From positions 86,353 to 150,352 of the forward strand of contig NZ_NAAD01000006.1 in assembly GCF_002093115.1 (NCBI RefSeq): 64,000 nt of DNA. The letters are read 5' to 3'. The DNA is from Geothermobacter hydrogeniphilus (GTDB taxonomy: Bacteria; Desulfobacterota; Desulfuromonadia; Desulfuromonadales; Geothermobacteraceae). Below are positions 33,267 through 40,964 of the stretch, piece by piece. Numbering within the stretch: position 1 is the first letter of the stretch; each line of letters begins with the position of its first letter. The translations under genes were made by a program, and so were the position numbers. The notes beneath the pieces are model-generated. The model was not told where the DNA came from and searched no databases. It saw nothing but the letters and a program-made list of their open reading frames with translations.

Positions 33267-33665
33267 ATGGTAGCGAAAAAAGCACGTCCGAAAACCGTCC
33301 GGGGGGAGACCCTTGAAATGAAATCTCCTTGTGGCAAAATCTTCGTCACGATGAACGACAACCCGGACACCGGGGACCTCATGGAGATCTTCGTGCGGTT
33401 CGGAAAATCGGGAACCTGCGCCAGTCTGGTCGCCAACGCTCTGACCATGATTACCTCTTACGGGCTTCGGTCCGGCATGGAGGTGGCCGACGCGATCAAG
33501 GGCCTGATCGGCCACGGCTGCCACAAGGCTCCCGTCTTTGATGAAGATGGACAGATCATGTCCTGCGTTGACGCCATCGGCAAGGCCATCCGCATTCATG
33601 CCGACCTGGTACCGGAGGAAGAGGCGCAGGACATACATGCAGAAGCACAGGAGGGAGGACAATGA
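33267..33665 (+). CDS. Stand-alone TSCPD-domain protein
   Basis: A 132-residue protein that matches the C-terminal TSCPD region of B12-dependent ribonucleotide reductase: SPCGKIFVTMNDN, LMEIFVRFGKSGTCASLVANALTMITSYGLRSG, and ISCVDAIGKAI-like ending (MSCVDAIGKAIRI). In NrdJ this domain binds zinc and helps reduce the active site. As a separate protein it may modify host reductase or act alone; that is speculation. Its stop overlaps the lipoprotein start (ATGA). Confidence 0.8.
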   Translation: MVAKKARPKTVRGETLEMKSPCGKIFVTMNDNPDTGDLMEIFVRFGKSGTCASLVANALTMITSYGLRSGMEVADAIKGLIGHGCHKAPVFDEDGQIMSCVDAIGKAIRIHADLVPEEEAQDIHAEAQEGGQ

Positions 33666-33934
33666 GAAGATTGGTATTTTTGGCTCTTGTGGCCCTTGCT
33701 CTGGGCGGCTGCTCGGCAGCTGACCTCCAGCGGGCTGAAACAAACACGTCTTTGGCGGGGTTCGCAAGTCCTTTGGGAGAGGTCGTTCATACTCCCATCT
33801 GGATTGCATCGACCATTGCCAATGCGAACACCGGCTCGTCAGACAAAGAGCCGCAGAAAGTAATCGAGGTGAAACCCGACGCCGAGGAGCAGAAACGCAT
33901 CGAGGAGTATCGGCGGAAAAATCATCTCGATTGA
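33662..33934 (+). CDS. Small lipoprotein
   Basis: A 90-residue protein starts inside the stop of the TSCPD gene. The signal peptide ends in the lipobox LGGC (Cys17, followed by SAADL). The C-terminal half is charged (EEQKRIEEYRRK). Conjugative elements often carry such small outer- or inner-membrane lipoproteins (entry exclusion or pore parts); role here unknown. Confidence 0.75.
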   Translation: MRRLVFLALVALALGGCSAADLQRAETNTSLAGFASPLGEVVHTPIWIASTIANANTGSSDKEPQKVIEVKPDAEEQKRIEEYRRKNHLD

Positions 33935-33949
33935 CCTTGACCGGACGTA

Positions 33950-34079
33950 GCGGGGCCTGACAGCCCCGCTGCTGCCTCCGGGTGAAGTCCAGTAGGGCTT
34001 CCTGGATTCCCTGTCCACACGCGACGGGGGATGCGGGAAGCCCTACTGGTTTCAACTTCACCCACAAAGGAGGCAATCC
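33950..34079 (+). promoter_or_regulatory. Structured leader 12 (38-residue protein)
   Basis: AGCGGGGC/GCCCCGCT hairpin (33949-33969) is followed by a long two-part stem: GGGTGAAGT (33980-33988) with ACTTCACCC, and CCAGTAGGGCTTCC with GGAAGCCCTACTGG. The ribosome-binding site AGGAGG follows. It is larger than and different from leaders 1-11, but in the same position before a start codon. Confidence 0.55.
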
Positions 34080-34196
34080 ATGTCCGTCAGAGTCAGAATC
34101 AACAACCGTGAATTTACTCTCTCTTGGGACGAGTTCGAGAAGCTGGTCCTGAGAAAGACCCCGAAGGCTCCGGTGGAAATTCTGAGCATGGGGTAA
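34080..34196 (+). CDS. 38-residue protein
   Basis: ATG 34080 follows AAAGGAGG. Sequence opens MSVRVRINNREFTLSWDEF: two strands and a short helix, soluble and basic. It is the last gene of the long rightward module, directly before a strong terminator. Unknown family. Confidence 0.6.
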   Translation: MSVRVRINNREFTLSWDEFEKLVLRKTPKAPVEILSMG

Positions 34197-34202
34197 CAGA
34201 TG

Positions 34203-34236
34203 CTCCGGGGGCAGATTGCCCCCGGAGATTTTATTG
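34203..34236 (+). terminator. Terminator closing the ssb-to-34196 module
   Basis: Perfect arms CTCCGGGGGCA and TGCCCCCGGAG around a 2-3 base loop, followed by ATTTTATT. Confidence 0.85.
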
Positions 34237-34288
34237 ACGGAACTGATGCAAGCCATTCCATAAAATATTTCTTAACGTATGGACCACT

Positions 34289-34308
34289 TATACCGAAATG
34301 GGTATACT
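34289..34308 (+). promoter_or_regulatory. Autoregulatory operator of the toxin-antitoxin pair
   Basis: TATACC-gaaatg-GGTATA is a perfect palindrome; its right arm overlaps the -10-like TATACT. It lies 12-30 bp before the toxin start, the usual place for binding by an Xre-type antitoxin. Confidence 0.55.
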
Positions 34309-34318
34309 CTAGGCAAGG

Positions 34319-34672
34319 GTGACGAGCGTGGAAAAAAAGGTTGTGTGGATCGGGAGCGCATTAAAGGATCTGCGCCGATTCCCGGAGGGGGTAAGGCAAG
34401 TCTTTGGGGCGGCCATTTATTACGCCCAACTGGGAGGAAAACATCCTCAGGCGACTCCCATGAAGGGGCACAAGGGGGCTGGAGTCCTAGAAATTGTTGA
34501 GGATCACGACGGGGATACCTACCGTTGCATGTACACCGTGAGATACAGCAACAAGGTTTACGTTCTTCATGCGTTTCAGAAGAAATCAAAAAAGGGTATT
34601 GCTACACCGAAGTCAGATCTGGATGTCATAAAAAAACGGCTCAAGGAAGTTCAGATGATGGAAGGAATCTAG
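34319..34672 (+). CDS. RelE/HigB-like (Gp49-type) toxin
   Basis: A 117-residue basic protein with the phage Gp49/HigB layout: VVWIGSALKDLRRFPEGVRQVFGAAIYYAQLG, then YRCMYTVRYSNKVYVLHAFQKKSKKG with the conserved FQKKS box, then a C-terminal helix. These are ribosome-dependent mRNA interferases. Starts are GTG at 34319 or 34328; no ATG is available. The toxin gene comes first and the antitoxin second, the HigBA order, 2 bp apart. Confidence 0.85.
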   Translation: MTSVEKKVVWIGSALKDLRRFPEGVRQVFGAAIYYAQLGGKHPQATPMKGHKGAGVLEIVEDHDGDTYRCMYTVRYSNKVYVLHAFQKKSKKGIATPKSDLDVIKKRLKEVQMMEGI

Positions 34673-34674
34673 CT

Positions 34675-35004
34675 ATGTCAGCTCAAGAAAAGTACATGGA
34701 AAGCAGTGGGAATATCTTTAAAGATCTTGGGTTTAAGCAGCCGGAAGAAATGCAAGCCAAGGCCCAGATTGCGTATCACATCTCCCAGATTATCCGGCAC
34801 CGACATATGACTCAAAAAGAGGCTGCCGCCGAGCTTGGCCTTACTCAGCCGAAGATCTCAAATATTATGGCGGGTCGGCTGGATGGTGTCTCACTTGAAA
34901 AACTCATGCTGCTGATGATGAAGCTCAACCGGGATGTCGAGATTGTGATAAAGAAGAAGCCAAGGACTCGGAAGCATGCGCATCTGAATGTTGTTTATGC
35001 TTGA
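34675..35004 (+). CDS. Xre-family antitoxin (HigA-like)
   Basis: This 109-residue protein has a helix-turn-helix (residues ~45-75: MTQKEAAAELGLTQPKISNIMAGRLDG) that binds the operator in front of the pair. The N-terminal 40 residues probably wrap the toxin. The C-terminal KKKPRTRKH is basic. Two bp after the toxin gene. Confidence 0.85.
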   Translation: MSAQEKYMESSGNIFKDLGFKQPEEMQAKAQIAYHISQIIRHRHMTQKEAAAELGLTQPKISNIMAGRLDGVSLEKLMLLMMKLNRDVEIVIKKKPRTRKHAHLNVVYA

Positions 35005-35019
35005 TGTGTGATTCGTAGA

Positions 35020-35685
35020 TTACCGACAAAGTTTCTCACACGGAACCCCATCTCCGTCCCTGTCCAGACTCGACAGGCCACACCGGTTGAGATAAAACTT
35101 CGCCTCCTCGCAACTCGTCATCTCTTTGCAGTACCGCTTCTGCCCGCAACGACTGTCTGAAACGGTGGCGCCAGGGGCTTTTGAATGTTTCGCTCCCCAC
35201 CCAGCCCCATGCCGCCATTCCCACGGCGGCACCGGATTGGGATCAGACCATAGGCCGCGGCTGGCCGCCCTGGCCGTCTTTTCCAGTTCAAACAACACCG
35301 GATCTTTCGCGTACCGGCGATATACCCAGGCGAGGCCAGCTTCGACCAGGCGTTTATTCAGGGTCGATCCGTCATCAAGGACGACTTTTCCAACTGTCCT
35401 GCCGTAGCGATCACGAGTGACAACGTCGACCCGGACAGTTTTTCCGCCTACCAGAGCCAGGGCAAACTTCTTGGCAGCCTGACCGAAGGGTTGCCCCGGC
35501 TTTTTGGGACCGTGGCTGGTTTCGGGGCAGTCGATTTCCGCCAAGCGGATTTTGACGGCCTTACCGCTATTCAGCACCTGGATTGTGTCGCCGTCGGAGA
35601 CTTTGACGACTTTTCCGGTGAAGGAAGAGGCGTAACCGAACCCAGGGAAGGATATGAAAAGAAGCAGAAAGAGAATACGCAGCAT
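35020..35685 (-). CDS. Secreted thermonuclease with Excalibur domain
   Basis: A 221-residue exported nuclease. After a signal peptide (about 1-19) is an SNase domain (VVKVSDGDTIQVL, KIRLAEIDCPE, RDRYGRTVGKVVL) with the Arg/Asp/Glu residues of the family in place. It ends in an Excalibur calcium-binding motif, DRDGDGVPCEKLC. SNase genes occur on many conjugative elements. Start ATG 35685 overlaps the stop of the CsrA-like gene (TGATG). Confidence 0.88.
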   Translation of the reverse strand: MLRILFLLLFISFPGFGYASSFTGKVVKVSDGDTIQVLNSGKAVKIRLAEIDCPETSHGPKKPGQPFGQAAKKFALALVGGKTVRVDVVTRDRYGRTVGKVVLDDGSTLNKRLVEAGLAWVYRRYAKDPVLFELEKTARAASRGLWSDPNPVPPWEWRHGAGWGAKHSKAPGATVSDSRCGQKRYCKEMTSCEEAKFYLNRCGLSSLDRDGDGVPCEKLCR

Positions 35686-36011
35686 CACGACTCCTCCTGC
35701 TGACAAACCCCTTGGTCCATTCTCTGGATCAGGATCTCCCTCGGCGCAATAAAAGCCAGTTTGGCCAGTGAGCCATTGAATCCACGAAGTTCCATGGTTG
35801 TCATGGGGTCCTCAAACAGGACGACCGGGCAGCCTTGGGCCATGGGGATGATTTTTTGTCCGGAAGGCGAAGCCAACTCAATTTCCACCCGGGACCTGGA
35901 TTGATTGTTCTCGACCAGGGTCACAACAAGATCCTGTCCAACCCGAACAGACTGCCCAACCCGGCGAGACACTACCAGCCCCTTCGCCCGTTGTTTTACC
36001 GCAGCATCCAT
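35685..36011 (-). CDS. CsrA-like domain protein
   Basis: A 108-residue protein from ATG 36011. Its first ~60 residues match CsrA in layout: GLVVSRRVGQSVRVGQDLVVTLV, then SRVEIELASPSGQKIIP. CsrA binds GGA in mRNA leaders to block translation. A C-terminal extension of about 45 residues (ELRGFNGSLAKLAFIAPREIL) is unlike CsrA. Given twelve structured leaders rich in GGA near start codons in this element, an RNA-binding role is worth considering. Start: an upstream in-frame ATG at 36080 has a less plausible sequence. Confidence 0.65.
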   Translation of the reverse strand: MDAAVKQRAKGLVVSRRVGQSVRVGQDLVVTLVENNQSRSRVEIELASPSGQKIIPMAQGCPVVLFEDPMTTMELRGFNGSLAKLAFIAPREILIQRMDQGVCQQEES

Positions 36012-36016
36012 GCTTT

Positions 36017-36307
36017 TCAGCCTTTCAACCAAAGTCCAACAGCAACTATGACGGTCATGCCGATATATCCGGTTGCCCATGCCTTGCGTCCCACATGCCA
36101 GCAGCAGCCAGCCATAACCAAAAAGGGGATAAGAGCCAGAACAACCTGGATTCCGATCTTCTCCCCGGTCGCAAGATGATAAACCAACAGGCCGACAAGA
36201 ATTGTCCAGGACAGCACAAGGCTGACGAAACCAGCCCGCTTTGCCAGAACCGGCGCATCCGGATCACACCAGTCATCCCATAGCTGCCAGAGATAGCCTG
36301 GCCTCAC
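36017..36307 (-). CDS. Small three-helix membrane protein
   Basis: A 96-residue protein with three membrane helices (about 27-44, 50-68, 76-94) after a Trp-rich start. Lies 13 bp downstream of the recombinase gene and 5 bp before the CsrA-like gene, so one transcript covers them. No family recognised. Confidence 0.65.
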   Translation of the reverse strand: MRPGYLWQLWDDWCDPDAPVLAKRAGFVSLVLSWTILVGLLVYHLATGEKIGIQVVLALIPFLVMAGCCWHVGRKAWATGYIGMTVIVAVGLWLKG

Positions 36308-36320
36308 GACATCTTCCCCC

Positions 36321-37289
36321 TCATTTCTTCAGTTCCACCGGAATCTGCCTTGTATAGCGGGCCTGTCCACGTTCGACAATGTGAGCGTAACCGGCAGAGG
36401 TTGAGATATTGCTGTGCCCCAGCGTTTCTTGCACCGCTCTAATATCACGTGTGGCTTGATAGAGCAATGCCCCACAGGTATGCCGCAAGGCGTGGCAGGA
36501 AACCCCACGTCGTTTCAACCCGGCCTTGAGAAGGTAGTGGTCGATGACACAATTCACGCCCTGCCTGGAGATCCGCCCCTCCGGGTGTCCCCCTTTACGG
36601 ATCTGAACGAAAAGCGGCTCTCCCTGTTCATCCTCGACAACGGAACCGCGAGCTGCCAGGTAGTCGTTCAGGGCCGCTGCCGTGTCTTCACGCGGATAGA
36701 CGAAGCGATCTTTCCCCTTGCCATGGATCAGCAGACGCATCTCCGCACCGATTCCCTCAATGTCACTGACACACGCCCGGACAATCTCGACCCGTCGCAA
36801 CCCTTCCAGGGCCATCAAGCCAAGCATCGCCCGGTCGCGCAGCGTCTTGACAGTATTTTTCTTCGGGACCGCCCGGAACAGCAGTTCTGCTTCGCCGGGC
36901 GAAAGATACTTCATCTGCTCCTGCTTCGCACGCCGCTCCCTCGGCGCCCTGACACTGGCCGCCGGATTCTTCTCGATCAGCCCCCTGTCCACGGCGGACT
37001 GGTAGAATCTACGGATCGTGGTCAGCTTCAGGGAGATCGTTGAAGGCTTCGCGCCGGCATCGACAAGATCCTTCCGCCAGGCTTTGACATCCTCGGCTGT
37101 TGCCTGTCCGGGATGGACAGCGTTTTCTCCACACCAGGTCAGCCAGGCGTTGATCTGCCCCTGGTAGGTCTTCAGGGTATCGGCGCAGGCGTCCCCGTTG
37201 GCGACATCGAGATTGAGCCAGTCGGCCAGCAGGTCTGTGAAATCTGGCGCGAGGGCCAGGGGCAGGGAGGATTCAACAAGTCCAGTCAC
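36321..37289 (-). CDS. XerC/D-like tyrosine recombinase
   Basis: A 322-residue recombinase distinct from the P4 integrase: SAM-like N-terminal domain (about 15-110), catalytic domain with Arg in LEGLRRVEIVRA, HALRHT box, LGHS and Tyr in STSAGYAHI. All catalytic residues appear present. It is inside the element, not at an end, and may resolve multimers or serve an inner, nested element. Downstream genes are transcribed with it. Confidence 0.88.
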   Translation of the reverse strand: MTGLVESSLPLALAPDFTDLLADWLNLDVANGDACADTLKTYQGQINAWLTWCGENAVHPGQATAEDVKAWRKDLVDAGAKPSTISLKLTTIRRFYQSAVDRGLIEKNPAASVRAPRERRAKQEQMKYLSPGEAELLFRAVPKKNTVKTLRDRAMLGLMALEGLRRVEIVRACVSDIEGIGAEMRLLIHGKGKDRFVYPREDTAAALNDYLAARGSVVEDEQGEPLFVQIRKGGHPEGRISRQGVNCVIDHYLLKAGLKRRGVSCHALRHTCGALLYQATRDIRAVQETLGHSNISTSAGYAHIVERGQARYTRQIPVELKK

Positions 37290-37395
37290 GTTGACAATCC
37301 TTTTGGAAATGATACTTTGGCACGGAGGCTGTGGGCACCTTATCTGGGCCAGCTAACCACCAGCCTCTTTTTTATTGATTCGTCCATCCAGTCTT

Positions 37396-38298
37396 TCAGA
37401 TATCCAGACGGACCCGATACCGTTTCTTGCCGACCACGGCCTCAGAAGGGCCGATCCAACACGCCTCAACCAGCACCCGCTGGCCCCGCTTCTTCGTGTA
37501 TCGTTCCGACTTCAGCACCCGCCAGTGCCGGCGGCGCTCGTGAGGCCGTCGGGTTCCTTTCTGTCCCGACTCGTCCTTGAGGCCCATCGTTTTCCGGATC
37601 TCGTCCGGTTTCAACGGAACAAACCGGGGCCGGTCAGGGCTGCGGGTAATCCGCCCCCGCTTGATCTTTCTGGGTTTCGCAGGAGCCGTCTCAAAGATGA
37701 AATACTCCGGGCTGTTGTTGAGCAGCATCAACTCCTCGATGGCGGTTGCGATGTTGCCGATGACGGAACGGGCAGTTTCTTCATGTCCCGGCATCATATG
37801 AATTTCATCCGAATCCATCTGGCCCAGAATCTGCCCCTTTCCGTTGATGGCAACAATCCGGTCGACAGTGGCTGCTATCTTGTAATTCTGGTTTCCCCCC
37901 GGCAGTTCCATTGAAAACAGGCGACCGAAAGCGAGTTGGTGAAGTCCCTCTTGCCTGGCCAACTGCCGCATCTCCGGTGTTATTGACGATGGAGAGCCTA
38001 TGAACGCCTCGGGGTCCGAACCCCCGTCCATCGCCATGACCTCGATGAAGGTCCTTGGCGTCGCAAGCCCGACCTGTTTCTCCTCACCGTCGAAGAAGAA
38101 CGTGCAGGTGGCCCGATCTTCGATGGCAACCTGCGGGAACGGCAGGAAGAAATGATCCAGATCGTCCTGACTGAACATTCCCTGCTCGACCACTTCATGC
38201 GCTCTGAAAGGGAACTCGAACAATGCCGTTTTTTCAATCTCCGGCACCAGCCCCGGAATATTCCGCTCCACAAAGCCGGCCAATTTATCGAACAGCAT
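37396..38298 (-). CDS. Unknown protein with RRHWR...EACW motif
   Basis: A 300-residue protein starting at ATG 38298. The first 170 residues are alpha/beta without recognised motif. The last 70 are basic and end RRHWRVLKSERYTKKRGQR-VLVEACWIGPSEAV, a short motif also common in element- and phage-borne unknown proteins. It overlaps the exonuclease stop by 14 bp and so is the third gene of the leftward operon from 40094. Confidence 0.65.
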   Translation of the reverse strand: MLFDKLAGFVERNIPGLVPEIEKTALFEFPFRAHEVVEQGMFSQDDLDHFFLPFPQVAIEDRATCTFFFDGEEKQVGLATPRTFIEVMAMDGGSDPEAFIGSPSSITPEMRQLARQEGLHQLAFGRLFSMELPGGNQNYKIAATVDRIVAINGKGQILGQMDSDEIHMMPGHEETARSVIGNIATAIEELMLLNNSPEYFIFETAPAKPRKIKRGRITRSPDRPRFVPLKPDEIRKTMGLKDESGQKGTRRPHERRRHWRVLKSERYTKKRGQRVLVEACWIGPSEAVVGKKRYRVRLDI

Positions 38299-38962
38299 CA
38301 GCCCCCCCCCGCAAAGCCTTGACAAGATAAGGATCGACCTCCGGCTGCCGTAGCAACCATTGCCGGTAATCTGCGGGGACATCCGCAATCCGCTTCCCCT
38401 TGTGCTTGCCGAAGGGCATGACCTTGGGAATCTTTGCGGCCTCGGAAGCCTGCCAAAGCTCCTCAAAAGTCGAGATGTGAGCCAGCCTGGTCTTCAGCAT
38501 GGCAGCCAGGACATCCCGGCAGACCAGCACATCGGTCAGGGCGGAGTGGGCTGAACGCAACTTGTCTCGGGCGTTGGGACGATCCAGCAGATAGAGCATT
38601 GCCGACAGGGTGTGGGAATCAGCCTCCGGGTAGAGGTCGCGGGCAAGCGCCAGCGTACATATCCTTTTGACGTTCGGGCATCCGGCCACCTTCCAGTCAA
38701 AATCAATGTTGTGACCGATGAGATAGTTGACTTCGGCAGGGAGCTTGAAGGTTGAAGAGGGTTCACAATACACCAGGTCCTCATCCATGATGTGGTGAGT
38801 CGCCATTGCCCCCAGGCTGATCCGCCCTTCGGGGCGATAACGCTCACAGAACTTACGGCCAACCGGAAGAGCTTTCAGGTCGAGGATTTCGACCCAGGCG
38901 GCTTCAATGACTTCGGGGTTGGTCGTATTGGTTGTTTCGGTGTCGAAAATGAACGTTCCCAT
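38285..38962 (-). CDS. DnaQ-like 3'-5' exonuclease (ExoX type)
   Basis: A 225-residue protein. The DEDD exonuclease domain opens FIFDTETTNT (Asp/Glu pair), then IGHNIDFDW and HSALTDVLVCRDVL (HxxxD), so all four metal ligands are visible. The C-terminus is a DUF3820-like module (MPFGKHKGKRIADVPADYRQWLL). Such ExoX proteins degrade DNA or RNA ends. Start ATG 38962, 2 bp after the ATPase stop. Confidence 0.85.
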   Translation of the reverse strand: MGTFIFDTETTNTTNPEVIEAAWVEILDLKALPVGRKFCERYRPEGRISLGAMATHHIMDEDLVYCEPSSTFKLPAEVNYLIGHNIDFDWKVAGCPNVKRICTLALARDLYPEADSHTLSAMLYLLDRPNARDKLRSAHSALTDVLVCRDVLAAMLKTRLAHISTFEELWQASEAAKIPKVMPFGKHKGKRIADVPADYRQWLLRQPEVDPYLVKALRGGADAVR

Positions 38963-38963
38963 A

Positions 38964-40094
38964 TCAGTCCTCATCAGCCAGACCTTCCCGGCTCAACAGC
39001 CAGGTCCGGAAAAATGGATTGTCGAAATACCATCCATGCTCTGTCTTATGAATCAGACGCAAAGAGGTCAGTCGTGCCAACGCTTGAGTGATTGAGTTGG
39101 AATGTCGGACCCCTGCCGCCTCCATGAACATTTTGGACGTGGGCGTTGCCCCGCCCTGGTGGGCAAGTGCCAAAAGCACCCTCAGGTGAATGCTTTTCAG
39201 TGTGGCCAGGGCCTGTTCATAGGCTTTCTGTTCTCGGGAATAGATAAGGGCCAAGGCCCGATTCAGGCCATCTCTGTCAATTTCGTCTCCAGCGACAGTG
39301 CTGGACCACAACGCTTCGCAAAGCTGCTGAATGTCTCCCGGAAGGTTCTGGCACAACTCAAAACAGGCCCTCATCATGTCTTGGCCAATCGTCCTCCCGC
39401 CCTGTTCAAACCTGTCTATAAGCCAGGGAGCGAACTCTTCAAAGGTCAAGGGTCCGAGATGGATCGGAACGGCTGATTTGAAAAAGGCGCTGTTTGGACT
39501 TGTGAACAGAAGGTCCATGTCTTGCCGGATGCTTCCCGCAAAGACAAAAGGAATGTCGGCCAAAAACTGAATGCGGCTTCTCATTTGGGCAATGGCTTCT
39601 TCTACGGCCCCCTCGATCTTGAGCATGTCCTGGAACTCATCGAAGAAGACAACCGCCGATTTGCGACCAGCGACATCCGCGACAACATCCATGACCGACG
39701 GGATGGACTCTGGCGTGAGTTGCCGACCGGGACTGATGCCGATCGTCATCGCACCAGTGATCGGATCGGGGGAAATTGTCGGACGAAGAACCGCAAGGGA
39801 TTTGAGGAGTTTTTCAAAAAGGCTGCCGGTCTTCTCTTCCAAAGCGAAAACGCCCCGGAGGATCTGCTGTACCAGAGCATCAACGCTCCGGGTTCCCAGG
39901 ATGTCGATAAACAACACCGGAATGTCTGCTCGGTGAACTGCCTCGAAAACCAGGCTGGTCTTGCCGATCCGACGCTCTCCGACCAGCACGACATTCTGCC
40001 CCGCATTGAAAAAGCCCTGGAGATCGGTCAGAAGATCCTGACGACCACAGAAGTTTTTGCCGGAGACAACCCCACCATACCGGAAAGGGATCAT
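38964..40094 (-). CDS. STAND-like/archaeal-type ATPase
   Basis: A 376-residue ATPase: Walker A GERRIGKTS (39-47), Walker B VVFFDEFQD (about 148-156), lid region with a DNA-binding-type C-terminal winged helix (MEAAGVRHSNSITQALARL). It resembles the archaeal ATPase group related to ORC/Cdc6 and STAND switch proteins. It heads a leftward operon with an ExoX nuclease and an unknown protein; ATPase + nuclease is a common defence arrangement. Start at 40094 follows GGGAGG. Confidence 0.8.
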   Translation of the reverse strand: MIPFRYGGVVSGKNFCGRQDLLTDLQGFFNAGQNVVLVGERRIGKTSLVFEAVHRADIPVLFIDILGTRSVDALVQQILRGVFALEEKTGSLFEKLLKSLAVLRPTISPDPITGAMTIGISPGRQLTPESIPSVMDVVADVAGRKSAVVFFDEFQDMLKIEGAVEEAIAQMRSRIQFLADIPFVFAGSIRQDMDLLFTSPNSAFFKSAVPIHLGPLTFEEFAPWLIDRFEQGGRTIGQDMMRACFELCQNLPGDIQQLCEALWSSTVAGDEIDRDGLNRALALIYSREQKAYEQALATLKSIHLRVLLALAHQGGATPTSKMFMEAAGVRHSNSITQALARLTSLRLIHKTEHGWYFDNPFFRTWLLSREGLADED

Positions 40095-40125
40095 TTGTTT
40101 CCGCCGCCTCCCCTCATGCGTTTTT

Positions 40126-40145
40126 GTTACATAATATCATGTAAC
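40126..40145 (-). promoter_or_regulatory. Operator in front of the ATPase-exonuclease operon
   Basis: GTTACAT-aatatc-ATGTAAC is a perfect 7-bp inverted repeat, 32-51 bp before the ATG at 40094. The minus strand has a -10-like TATTAT within it. The repressor is unknown. Confidence 0.6.
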
Positions 40146-40558
40146 ATGAGACATTGTATCATGCAGACATGTAAAAGCAAGGATTTGCTTAGGATGGACC
40201 GGAGCCATTAGTAAACCCGGATTACTTTACAGAAGAGCAATTATGTATAGTAAAAACAGCTATTAGAAACTGGGAGCGAATACCCTTTGGACAACCTGCG
40301 GAAGAAGGATAAAACTGCCGTTGTCGCTATCTTTGCTTGGAGCATGGTTAGAGACGGGCCTGTAAAGCAGATTGCGTAAATGGCCCGCTAGCAAACTTAC
40401 CCATCTTCCTCCCTTCATCACAAGATGTTGTCGAGGAAGATATCTGGTTGTGGGAAACGGAATTCTGTTACCAACACGACATGAAACAGAGCCAAAAATA
40501 TCGGAACCATTACTATAGATCTTGCAAACTATTACAAAGTAAATTATTTTCACCGTAT
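40146..40558. other. Gene-free gap
   Basis: One 96-codon open frame on the minus strand (40263-40553) has no recognisable protein character. Otherwise AT-rich promoter-like sequence. Confidence 0.4.
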
Positions 40559-40897
40559 TTATAATTTTATCTTGTTCGAATAGACTTCGATAAGACGATT
40601 TTTTATCTGTGACAATTTTTCATCATCAATCTTAAACAATACTTTAATACCATCATAGGAATTGCTATTTATATATGATGTAAATGTTATCTGCAGAAAA
40701 GAACTGTTTATCTCTAATAAACAGTTCTTTGGACATAATTCAATTTCGTCTGATTTATGTTTCAATAAAATCATTGGTTTGTTTTGATTTTTTTGAAACA
40801 ATAAATATGTTTCAGGACTATTTCTTGATGTGCTAAAATGAATATAACCATAGTCTGTCGTTGCTATGTCGTTTGCTTTAAACTCTAGATTTCCCAT
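40559..40897 (-). CDS. Unknown AT-rich small protein
   Basis: A 112-residue protein (ATG 40897) with strand-rich start (MGNLEFKANDIATTDYGYIHF) and Lys/Asn-rich codons. Very low GC compared with neighbours points to recent transfer together with the gene at 40965. No family; could be an immunity or antitoxin-like partner, unproven. Confidence 0.6.
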   Translation of the reverse strand: MGNLEFKANDIATTDYGYIHFSTSRNSPETYLLFQKNQNKPMILLKHKSDEIELCPKNCLLEINSSFLQITFTSYINSNSYDGIKVLFKIDDEKLSQIKNRLIEVYSNKIKL

Positions 40898-40964
40898 TTT
40901 CGCCAACTTTCAACCTATATAGAATTCCGGATTAATCATTGACCTACACTACCGATAAAAATAA

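Noticed and set aside
37325..37385. Hairpin GAGGCTGTGG/CCACCAGCCTC followed by a T run
   Set aside because: It would terminate rightward transcription, but both neighbouring genes run leftward; no function can be assigned with confidence.
40263..40553. 96-codon minus-strand open frame
   Set aside because: No protein-like pattern, no good ribosome-binding site; treated as spacer.
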